From Gracilaria domingensis (Eukaryota; Rhodophyta; Florideophyceae; Gracilariales; Gracilariaceae): 64,000 nucleotides of DNA. Position numbers and translations under genes: made by a program. A model generated the notes under the pieces. The model saw only the letters and a program-made list of their open reading frames with translations. It made no database searches and was not told the origin of the DNA. Below, piece after piece: positions 56,902 to 64,000 of the stretch. The stretch covers positions 62,001 to 126,000 of the forward strand of contig VCMS01000034.1 of NCBI GenBank assembly GCA_022539475.1, read 5' to 3'. Position 1 is the stretch's first letter; each line of letters opens with the position of its first letter.

Positions 56902-58353
56902 ATGGCTTCAAAGCCGCCGCATAGCACTTGGGCAAGCACTCCCACGGCCGTCTCCGACGCGTCGTTCACCTCTCCTTCTTCTGCGCGATCACACTTTTCA
57001 CGCGTTGTTGCGGCGCATATTGTTGATTCGTTGCTTGTTGGTGTGTGTGAAACGTCGCGTGCTCAGCGATGCCTGACCCGTGCTTTTGATCACATTCGAC
57101 GCCCCTTGCATTGCTTTGAGTTTGTGTCGGTGCCCCATGTACCGTGCTTGCAGCCTTGTTCGAGCACGGCCCGACTTTTCAGATTGTGCTGTGAGCTTCA
57201 GGAAAGCTTGGAGACGGCCAACGCGGTAGAGACTGATTCCATGCGGACACTACTCAATAGTGTCGCTTTTCGTAATCTGTCCATTGCTTGTTACAAATTC
57301 CATCTGCTTCCTTTGCTCGAGGATATTGTCCAAGCTCATCTCAATCAGATGCGTCTCATACTCTCTGCGCTTCTAGTATTGGAGTCGCTGGCCAAATGTT
57401 TGTCAAAGGTGTACCTGCCATATAAATCGTCACATCCGATTCATCTCCTTCACCTTATTGCTCTCACATACCGTCACAACAACAAAGTGCTTCTGCCAGT
57501 AATTCGGGTGCTCACTGTCCTCTGCCAGCAGCCGTGCAACAGTCTGCGAGCATCACAATACCAGATCACCCAAGTACTGGTCTCTTTGGCGGATTCGTTC
57601 ACAGCAGATGAGCAGCTGCAAATAAGCATTCTACGCCTACTCAAACTTGTCTGCAACTGTACTGAAAACATAAAACAAGCGCTGCAATGCGCTGCAACCA
57701 AACTAACTCTAGGCATGCTATCTGCCAATCGTCAAAACCCTAAACTACTTCACCTCGCTGCAGCAACCTATGAGAAACTAATTCGCACCGCTACACCACA
57801 CCAAAAGCAGGCCACTCTCCGCCAACAGCCAGCACCAATCTTAACTTCTGTTCTAAACAAGCACCCTTCCGACTCACACACCCAGCTCATGGTTCTTTCC
57901 TCCCTCCACCACCTCGCGTCGTATGACGAGAAAGTGATTCAACCCCTTCTGAAGCAACGCGGCCACCAAATATGTGTAAACAATTTGCGTGTGTTCAGAC
58001 GCCACTCAGACCAGCCCGTCATACTTGCAAGCATGAAAATGCTGTTGATGCTACTCAACCACAAGTGCCACAATGAGTTCGACAGGACTGACGGCATTAA
58101 GACAGTTCTCGCTTGCATGTTAGAACGGCGAAGCAGCGTGGCGGTTCTTTGTTACGGCGTGGAAATCCTAGAGCAGTTTATAGGCACTAACTTTGAGCAT
58201 TTCGACGACAGAATCTTGCCGGCAGGAGACGCCAAAACTCTCGCCAGAAGCCTCAAGCGCAATCTACCGAACAAAAGTTCGATTCACCGAGCTTTGCTGC
58301 TACTGCACACACTCGGACCTGCTGCTGCCCAGCGGCGCGAATTGAACCAGTAG
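56902..58353 (+). CDS. Alpha-helical repeat (ARM/HEAT-like) protein
   Basis: 483 aa, almost entirely helical from about residue 110. Repeated Leu-rich helices of 35-45 residues follow one another: LLPLLEDIVQAHLNQMRLIL, VLLPVIRVLTVLCQQPCNSL, LQISILRLLKLVCNCTENIK, HTQLMVLSSLHHLASYDEK, PVILASMKMLLMLLNHKCHN, AVLCYGVEILEQFIGTN. This is the look of an armadillo-type solenoid, a protein-binding scaffold. The N-terminal 40 residues are Ser/Thr/Pro-rich. No catalytic motif; partner unknown. The start is a good context ATG (GCCATGGC). Confidence 0.75.
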   Translation: MASKPPHSTWASTPTAVSDASFTSPSSARSHFSRVVAAHIVDSLLVGVCETSRAQRCLTRAFDHIRRPLHCFEFVSVPHVPCLQPCSSTARLFRLCCELQESLETANAVETDSMRTLLNSVAFRNLSIACYKFHLLPLLEDIVQAHLNQMRLILSALLVLESLAKCLSKVYLPYKSSHPIHLLHLIALTYRHNNKVLLPVIRVLTVLCQQPCNSLRASQYQITQVLVSLADSFTADEQLQISILRLLKLVCNCTENIKQALQCAATKLTLGMLSANRQNPKLLHLAAATYEKLIRTATPHQKQATLRQQPAPILTSVLNKHPSDSHTQLMVLSSLHHLASYDEKVIQPLLKQRGHQICVNNLRVFRRHSDQPVILASMKMLLMLLNHKCHNEFDRTDGIKTVLACMLERRSSVAVLCYGVEILEQFIGTNFEHFDDRILPAGDAKTLARSLKRNLPNKSSIHRALLLLHTLGPAAAQRRELNQ

Positions 58354-58630
58354 GCCACGGAGGAGCACGGGAGGGTGCATGGAATCTTGAAATGTCTTGT
58401 TTAGCGAAGTACTTGTGCGCCTTCCATCTCGAAGAGACGTGAACCTTCTGAACATATAATGTATACTGTACATGTTTTCCAAAAGACAAGTTTGCTACCA
58501 TGCTTTGCTTGCTTCTTGTTCTAGCTGCAACAAGATCATACGCTGTCAAGCAGAAAGACAAAAAAAAAAATTGTGACGACAAAAAAAATAATTACCTTCC
58601 CACAGCGGCGCACGTCGAGCACGAGGCGAA

Positions 58631-60451
58631 TTATGTGCTTCGGGGCACAACGTTGTGCGTCCCCGAAGTCTCGCAACTGTATGAATAACTCACCAGGAAG
58701 TCTCTCGGCAGCGGGTTATTCGACAGATTACGTAATGGCCACAGCACGCTTTCCGTGTACGCAGGGCAGTCCTGATCCTCGTCCATTCGGATGCTCCTCC
58801 ATTCGTCCTGGTTGAAGTTCCGCAGGTCGCCCATCTCTGGCGGCGGCAGCACGTCCGTCACGAACGGCGGAATCTCCCCCTTCGACAGCGCCACCCAGTC
58901 CAAGTCCTTGAAGAACGGGTGTGCGCACACTTCGGCAACGCCCTGCGGACCACACCCTAGCCGCCGCTTGGGGTCTATCTCAATCAGAGCCGTGACCAGA
59001 GACATGGCCTCCTCTGACATCACATCAGAGTACCAGATGATAGGTTCCTTTGACGCGAAGATGTTGTCCCTTGCCTGCTGCAGACTTTGCGCCACGCGCG
59101 GAGGCCGGCCGATCATCACGTGATACAGGAACGTGCCCAGCGCCCACAGGTCGCAAGACGGACCATAGCCAACCTCCTCCAGAATTTCCGCAGCGGCGTA
59201 ACTAAAGGTGCCGCACACCGTTCTTGTCAGAGCGCCCTCCGTGTCCAACATCTTGCACAGTCCAAAATCGGCCAACCGAACGCGACCGTCACGGTCGAGC
59301 AACACGTTTTCCGGCTTGAGATCGCGGAACACAATGCATCGGTCATGTAGAGCCTTGAGTCCGAGTAGCACCTGTGCAGTGATGATGCGCGCCTGGTTTT
59401 CCGAGATGCCGCCTCCGTGCACGTCGACAAAATTGTATACATCTCCGCCCTCACAGAACTCGGTGGCCAGGTACAGCTTATCCTCCGTCTGCAGTGCGTG
59501 TCGAAGCTTGACGATGAAGGCCGCATCGTTCATGTGCTCATGCGCCAGACGTTCATCAACGGCGTGGCGAAACTCGGAGGCCGAGAAGCCAAACGATCCG
59601 CCCTTTTTGCTCATACATTTGAGCGCCAGCTTGCGACCGGTCTTGACGTCACGTACCAGGAAAACCTTGCCACTGGCGCCCTCGCCAATGGGCGCAATGA
59701 GCTGAAAATCAGACAGGCGTGGCTGGCGAACAAGGCTGATATGGCGCAACACTGTGGCCCAATGATCGGCATCAGCCTCCGACTTGAGGCGCAGCTGAAT
59801 GGTGTAACCGTTTTTGGCAATATTGACGTTATGCTCAACAGCGCCCCTTCGATTCACCACAGTGTCCGCCGAAGACACGGCACAACCGACGGGGGAGAAA
59901 ATCTCCTTGACCGGGTCTGATTTGTTGAGATACAGCAAGACGACACTGCCGCGAAGCTGTGCATACCGTTTGACGACGTTTCGGCGGAACATCCACTTGG
60001 TGATGGGTCCGTGTGCAAGGCCGGGCGCGGCGTGCACGGCGAGGTACAGCCAGCCCTCGGCGCGAACGGGCATCTTGGCGAGCAAAGCAAGCGGGTCAAC
60101 GTGGACGGGGGTGTTGCGCTCTCTCATGACGCCCTGCTCGCGGAAGAAGGCCATGCGCTTGGGGCGCGGCACGGCGGGGGCGGGCTGCACGGGGGTGGGG
60201 ATGGACTTTGGGTGATTGCGCATGCTAGCGCGCTTGGGCAACAAATTGGAGGCGGTGAGGGAGGGGATGGACGGCTGTTGCGGCGGGGGGTCTGCATCGT
60301 GCATGCGGGATTTGGAGCGGCGTTTGATGGTGCGGAGAGAGAAGCGACGGGGAAGCGGGACGGCGACGCCGGAGATGGGGGCAATGCTGCCCGAGCGCCT
60401 GTCGTGGGGGGGCATGCGGACGGGGATGGAATGGGTGCGATCTGGAGGCAT
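58631..60451 (-). CDS. AGC-family Ser/Thr kinase with PH domain (Akt-like layout)
   Basis: 606 aa from the ATG at 60451. A disordered basic region (1-130) is followed by a PH domain (about 132-242: RAEGWLYLAVHAAP, KRYAQLRGSVVLLYL, ADHWATVLRHI) and the kinase domain (about 249-510): GEGASGKVFLV, Lys278 in LALKCM, Asp377 in VFRDLKPEN, Asp395 in ADFGLCK, T-loop Thr in LTRTVCGTFSY. The APE motif reads AAE. An AGC C-tail follows, with a weak hydrophobic-motif candidate (FLVSYSY). PH-AGC kinases are recruited to phosphoinositides and activated by PDK1; that is family knowledge. The frame runs upstream to 61075 through Arg-rich low complexity, which I take as promoter. Confidence 0.9.
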   Translation of the reverse strand: MPPDRTHSIPVRMPPHDRRSGSIAPISGVAVPLPRRFSLRTIKRRSKSRMHDADPPPQQPSIPSLTASNLLPKRASMRNHPKSIPTPVQPAPAVPRPKRMAFFREQGVMRERNTPVHVDPLALLAKMPVRAEGWLYLAVHAAPGLAHGPITKWMFRRNVVKRYAQLRGSVVLLYLNKSDPVKEIFSPVGCAVSSADTVVNRRGAVEHNVNIAKNGYTIQLRLKSEADADHWATVLRHISLVRQPRLSDFQLIAPIGEGASGKVFLVRDVKTGRKLALKCMSKKGGSFGFSASEFRHAVDERLAHEHMNDAAFIVKLRHALQTEDKLYLATEFCEGGDVYNFVDVHGGGISENQARIITAQVLLGLKALHDRCIVFRDLKPENVLLDRDGRVRLADFGLCKMLDTEGALTRTVCGTFSYAAAEILEEVGYGPSCDLWALGTFLYHVMIGRPPRVAQSLQQARDNIFASKEPIIWYSDVMSEEAMSLVTALIEIDPKRRLGCGPQGVAEVCAHPFFKDLDWVALSKGEIPPFVTDVLPPPEMGDLRNFNQDEWRSIRMDEDQDCPAYTESVLWPLRNLSNNPLPRDFLVSYSYSCETSGTHNVVPRST

Positions 60452-60840
60452 GTCGGAGCGGGAGGATTGGGGCGAGGGGGGGAGGGCGGCGGGGGTGGCG
60501 GCGACGAAGACGGGAAGGAGGGGGGAGGGGCGGCGGAGGGGGCGGGGGGGGGACGGCGGTGGGTGCTTGGCGACGGAGGGGGGACCGGTCAAAGCGGCTC
60601 TGCGTGTTGTGCGCGCGTTCAAATGGCGCGGCGAGCGCGTGACGGCGGTGTGGCCACGTTTTGGCGTGTGCACCGCGCGGCGCTTATTGGCGTTGCGTGC
60701 GGCGTCACCGCGCGTGCGTGACGGCGGTGCATACGAAAATTTGAATTGTGCAGCCGCAGCGCTCGCTGCGGGCGCTTCTTGGACGCCGCCGCCGCCGCGC
60801 GCACGGCGTCGCCACGGCGCCCGCGCCCATCGTCGCCGCC
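60452..60840. promoter_or_regulatory. GC-rich divergent promoter, kinase / membrane protein
   Basis: Head-to-head spacer. Long antisense ORFs here come from high GC. ATTGG and AAATTTGAATTG motifs stand out near 60688 and 60737. Confidence 0.4.
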
Positions 60841-60907
60841 ATGACGCGCCGAGCAGCGCCCCTCCTTGCGTATGCACTACTGCTGGCCTTCGTGGCGCGC
60901 GCGCGCC

Positions 60908-60938
<31 letters not shown>

Positions 60939-61560
60939 TGACGGAGAGGCGCGGCGCGCGCGCGTGTTCGCGGGCTACGTGCGGGAGCGGCTGCGCTTTG
61001 CGGGGAGCGAGCGCGAGTTGCTGAGGCGGCGCGTGAGCGAGCAGCCCGGCGCGCAGATGGACGCGCGATCCGCACTGTCGGAGGAGCGGCTTCGCGCGCT
61101 CATGCTGTCCAACTCCACTGCCAGCGGCGCGCACGCGTCAGGGAAGAAGGCGCCGGCGCTTGCAAACGGGCACACGTTCATCCCCACGGTGAACGCGCGC
61201 AACAAGCAGCAGCCTCAACAGCCGCCGCCGCAAAAGCCGCCGCCGCCGGCCGCGGCCGCGACAAACCACACGCAGCACGCGGCGCCGCCGGGCGCGCCGC
61301 GTCGCGCGGAGCAGGCGCGCGTGGAGGCGTCGCAGTCCATGGTGGACGCCATGGTCTCGCAGCAGCTACGCCCGCCGTCGTCGCGCGCGCAGGCGGCGCG
61401 TGGCGGCGCGTCGACGCGTTTCGCGCCGCTGGCGCTGCTGCTTGTGCTGCTGGCGCTGCTGGGCGCTGCGCTACGCGCCGCGCCGCGGCTGCGCGTCGTG
61501 CGACGACTGCGGCGCCGATGGGGCGCGGCCGCCAAGGTGAGGGCGCGGCTGAGTGCGTGA
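60841..61560 (+). CDS. Putative single-pass membrane protein with signal peptide
   Basis: 239 aa. N-terminal signal peptide MTRRAAPLLAYALLLAFVARA is followed by an Ala run, an Arg/Glu-rich helical part, a Gln/Pro/Ala-rich stretch with possible N-glycosylation sites (NST, NHT), one hydrophobic helix near the C-terminus (FAPLALLLVLLALLGAAL) and a basic tail (RVVRRLRRRW). This is a type I layout with a short cytosolic tail. No family is recognised. GC content is extreme, so some sequence features may be composition-driven. Confidence 0.6.
60908..60938. repeat. (CCG)n microsatellite coding poly-Ala
   Basis: About ten GCC/CCG units immediately after the signal peptide core. Confidence 0.85.
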
Positions 61561-61878
61561 GCCGCCGTGGCGGCGTGCGCACATGACAAGTGGCGGCGGT
61601 GCTCACGGAATACAGCGTGACGGCTTCTCTTGACAGCGGCGCTGTTTTCGGGCGTGCGGCATTTGGTCGCGCGGTGCGCGCGGTGCGCCCTCGCCGCTGC
61701 CGCTTGAACGAATTGGCGGGCGACGTGAAACGCGCTCGGCTCGGCGCAATTGGCAACGGCTTGGCGTTTGCAAGCTTGTTTTGCTGCGCGCGCGTCGCCA
61801 TCATGTGCGCCTGCGCCTTCAATTCGAGCTCTGCCGCGGCTCGCCACTTGGTCGGTCTTCCGAGCCGCGACTGCAACC
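61561..61878. promoter_or_regulatory. Promoter region of the poly-Gln gene
   Basis: No gene; the in-frame upstream extension lacks domain signal. Two ATTGG (reverse CCAAT) motifs near 61712 and 61749 lie within 170 bp of the downstream ATG. Confidence 0.4.
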
Positions 61879-62349
61879 ATGTCTCAAGAGCTTGATGCAG
61901 CCGTCGACACTCTCGTGTCTCCCGACTCGTCGAGCGACCTGCACAGCGTTCAAAGTCTCTCGCAACTTTCCAACGCCGTCAAACCGCAGCAGCAACAGCA
62001 GCAGCAGCAATCGCCCCCCTTCGATGCCGATACCGAGCACAGTGTCGTCACCGCGTCGTCCTCGTCCTCACCATCCACCAACAGCGCCAAGGCTGAGCCT
62101 TCGTGGAGCATCTGGCATGTCACCCCTGTCGTTCGTGCCGTCGATTCTCTGTTTGAAAGTCGCCGTGTTTTGAGTGATGATGCCCATCCTTTGTGTAACA
62201 AGCAGTCCAAACCGAGGAAGCGTGGCACACTTTCAATTGGAGTCATTCAGCCTAATGTTATTCGTAACGCTGATTTGATTGACCCAATGCAACTTTTGAG
62301 CATCTTGAATAAGAAGAGATGTGAAGCTGTGCCTCATCCGCTGGTTTAG
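61879..62349 (+). CDS. Hypothetical protein with poly-Gln tract
   Basis: 156 aa from the ATG at 61879 (AACCATGTCTCAAG, good context). The N-terminus is Ser/Asp-rich, then eight Gln coded by CAG/CAA, a Ser run, and a more ordered second half: WSIWHVTPVVRAVDSLFESR, KPRKRGTLSIGVIQPNVIRN, and LIDPMQLLSILNKKRCEAVPHPL. The conserved-looking C-terminal part suggests a real protein, perhaps a regulatory one; no domain is recognised. Confidence 0.6.
   Translation: MSQELDAAVDTLVSPDSSSDLHSVQSLSQLSNAVKPQQQQQQQQSPPFDADTEHSVVTASSSSSPSTNSAKAEPSWSIWHVTPVVRAVDSLFESRRVLSDDAHPLCNKQSKPRKRGTLSIGVIQPNVIRNADLIDPMQLLSILNKKRCEAVPHPLV
61987..62010 (+). repeat. CAG/CAA repeat coding eight Gln
   Basis: 24 bp of CAG with one CAA interruption and a final CAA, in the frame of the 156-aa protein. 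Confidence 0.9.
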
Positions 62350-64000
62350 ATGCTAACAAACATATCTTCATAACTCTATTATTATTAACTTGATCCTCAA
62401 AACTCAACCTCACATAAATAGCACTCACACGTACTCTCTATAACTTGTACAAAGTCCCTCCTTGCCCTTCTCTTTTCGCCAATTTCATGTCCCACGAACA
62501 AGCGTTTCAAAGCAAACCTCGATCTCCGTTATCTTTAAAAACCACCAACTCCCAGGTTTCTGCTTCCTACCTGCAACATATGCTCTTTGCGAAAACGTAT
62601 TCATTGCACAGCATTTGATCGTCGCCTCGACGCTTTTATCCACAACCGCCCGCGGCATCTTATTCTGAAACACTTGTTTTGAGTTGCAGTGTCTGACGAC
62701 AGGCCCTTTTTTTATGTGCAATGCTATCCATAGGAAAACAGTGTTGCAATCGTCGACCGGAAAGTATTTCAGAAGTGCACATCTTTCGCTGACCAAGTAT
62801 AGCGATCCACACCTTGCTATAAGCTTGTACTACCGCTGATAAAACGGAATAAAGACAAAAGACCAAAATCTGTCACATCGTCTTGATCATTGCGTTCTCA
62901 GCATGAAAGACTTCAACGTGTGTTTCGCGAAAAGGGCCGAGTAGTCCAGAGGAGAGTCTTTCCAAATTCCCAAATTCGTCGCTGCACAATATTCTCTCTA
63001 CTCCGATAAAATGTTACGCGTGTTCATATTCCTGTCAGCGAAAGCTATGGTGTCGTCGCTTCGTAGCTTTTCCATGTCAGACAAGTACATGAGTACGTGG
63101 GGTTCTTTTTCACTTTTGCCTCTGCAGAAGTCAGCCCTTGGCTAATCACAGCTTCCGTTCAAAATGTCGACGAACACAGAATGGATAAAAGCGGGAAATT
63201 ATTAAGGTTTTCTCCGCAGTGCGCCGATGGACTTTCTACTCCCCGCGCAACGACCAAAGCTGATGTAGAAAGTGGGGCATCTGAACCGCCAGAGCGTTGG
63301 ACCCAGGGTACCGTCATACTCTTACACCTGTATGCGAGTTGAGGCACATGCGCCACCGATGATCCTTTCATGTAGGAAATGCATGACCGTGAAGTAACAC
63401 CATTCTTAGAGCTACCCGTGGGTGGCAGGAGGGCTATAAAGATACTGTCGGTATACACACTCACATGACCGGAACTATGGTCATCGTAGCACAAATTGCA
63501 TGGAAGCGGCCTCTACACCGCGCAAAGACATCCCATACTTGATTGCGATGGAACCGGGGATAGACGCGACTCTCTAGTTGCCGCTCGCTATCAGCATGGC
63601 GTGTTGCTCCGGCAAGGGTGATCCGTTCAGTGAATAAGATTGAATTGTCACTAATGGTCAGCGTTCAAACTCACCGGAAACTCGACGTCTGTCGCCTTCC
63701 ATAACTGCAGAACCTTCGTACCGAACACCTATACCAGACGTATGAGGAAGGTCAAGATGTGGTGTTTTCTTGATCCGGCACTTTACGAATCTTTGATTTT
63801 TGAGCAGATTCCGTCCAATAAAAAGGCACCAGCGTTGTGATTCTACCCTGGTACAACCCGTATTCACAAGACCTCCCGCCGTCGACGTGATCCACCCTGC
63901 ACTGCACGGCCTGCAGTCTCGGTCTTCGCATCGTCGTGCAATCTTCCCCGTCACCCCTATCTCCGTCGTCCTCTCACCTCCCTCCGTCGAAAGGCTTTCG
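62350..64000. other. Gene-free right end
   Basis: No gene recognised in 1.65 kb. The first 300 bp are pyrimidine-rich on the plus strand, probably the 3' UTR of the poly-Gln gene. The minus ORF at 63658-63954 (98 aa, Arg/Cys-rich) has no domain. A gene entering from the right edge cannot be excluded. Confidence 0.45.

Noticed and set aside
60452-61075. N-terminal 208-residue extension of the AGC kinase ORF
   Set aside because: Arg/Ala/Pro low complexity overlapping the divergent gene's promoter and signal peptide; the ATG at 60451 is the reasonable start.
1-64000. tRNA or rRNA genes and CRISPR-like arrays
   Set aside because: I looked for B-box-like GGTTCRANNCC strings on both strands and for regularly spaced direct repeats with unique spacers; none gave a credible cloverleaf or array. 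A tRNAscan run would be decisive.

Overview
The window looks like nuclear DNA of a single-celled photosynthetic eukaryote. Genes are packed tightly, and most are single uninterrupted ORFs. Where introns occur they are short (74 to 101 nt) with GT...AG ends. Several products are of plastid type: a one-helix chlorophyll-binding protein, a trigger-factor N-domain, an RsmD-like rRNA methyltransferase, an SppA protease and an acyltransferase with a transit-like leader. Others are plainly eukaryotic: an Integrator/CPSF endonuclease, a PH-AGC kinase, an FKBP-TPR protein, PolX with a BRCT-like region, and an AIMP1-like protein. A red alga of the Porphyridium kind fits best, but this is inference; no rRNA, tRNA or plastid marker fixes the taxon.

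Layout. 1-5.2 kb: oligopeptidase B-like peptidase and DNA polymerase X. 5.2-10.1 kb: mostly gene-poor, with low-complexity hypothetical proteins on the minus strand. 10.1-15.5 kb: PrsW-like membrane protease, two-C2-domain protein, HAD phosphatase, and a small protein behind a TATA-like promoter. 15.5-18.4 kb: gene-free, pyrimidine-rich, ending in a long hairpin. 18.4-34.3 kb: PTRHD1-like protein, KDPG aldolase, a protein with 24 RRxSL-type heptads, AIMP1-like tRNA-binding protein, PlsC-like acyltransferase lacking its catalytic His, a very large SppA, an INTS11-like nuclease (frameshifted), inositol-3-phosphate synthase, one-helix protein and trigger-factor N-domain. 34.3-41 kb: RsmD-like enzyme, a possible small OB-fold protein, a transposase-derived gene without catalytic acids, and a pseudouridine synthase fused to galactokinase. 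42-50 kb: FAD monooxygenase, a broken Uma2/DUF820 gene, MFS transporter, GT61-like glycosyltransferase. 51-62.3 kb: small basic protein, FKBP-TPR, Gly/Met-rich protein, staphylococcal-type nuclease, thioredoxin-fold protein (frameshifted), alpha-solenoid protein, PH-AGC kinase and two GC-rich hypothetical genes. 62.4-64 kb: nothing recognised.

Organisation. Genes often alternate strand, giving head-to-head promoters of 0.3-1.1 kb and tail-to-tail ends 3-155 bp apart. There is no operon-like cluster for one pathway. Several gene-free intervals carry perfect dyads or AAGGTA-type elements that look regulatory. Three genes need a one-base correction to keep their family reading frame; whether these are sequence errors or true mutations cannot be told here. 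The strongest novelty candidates are the pseudouridine synthase-galactokinase fusion, the catalytically dead transposase-derived gene, the heptad protein, and the monooxygenase/Uma2 pair bracketed by perfect palindromes.
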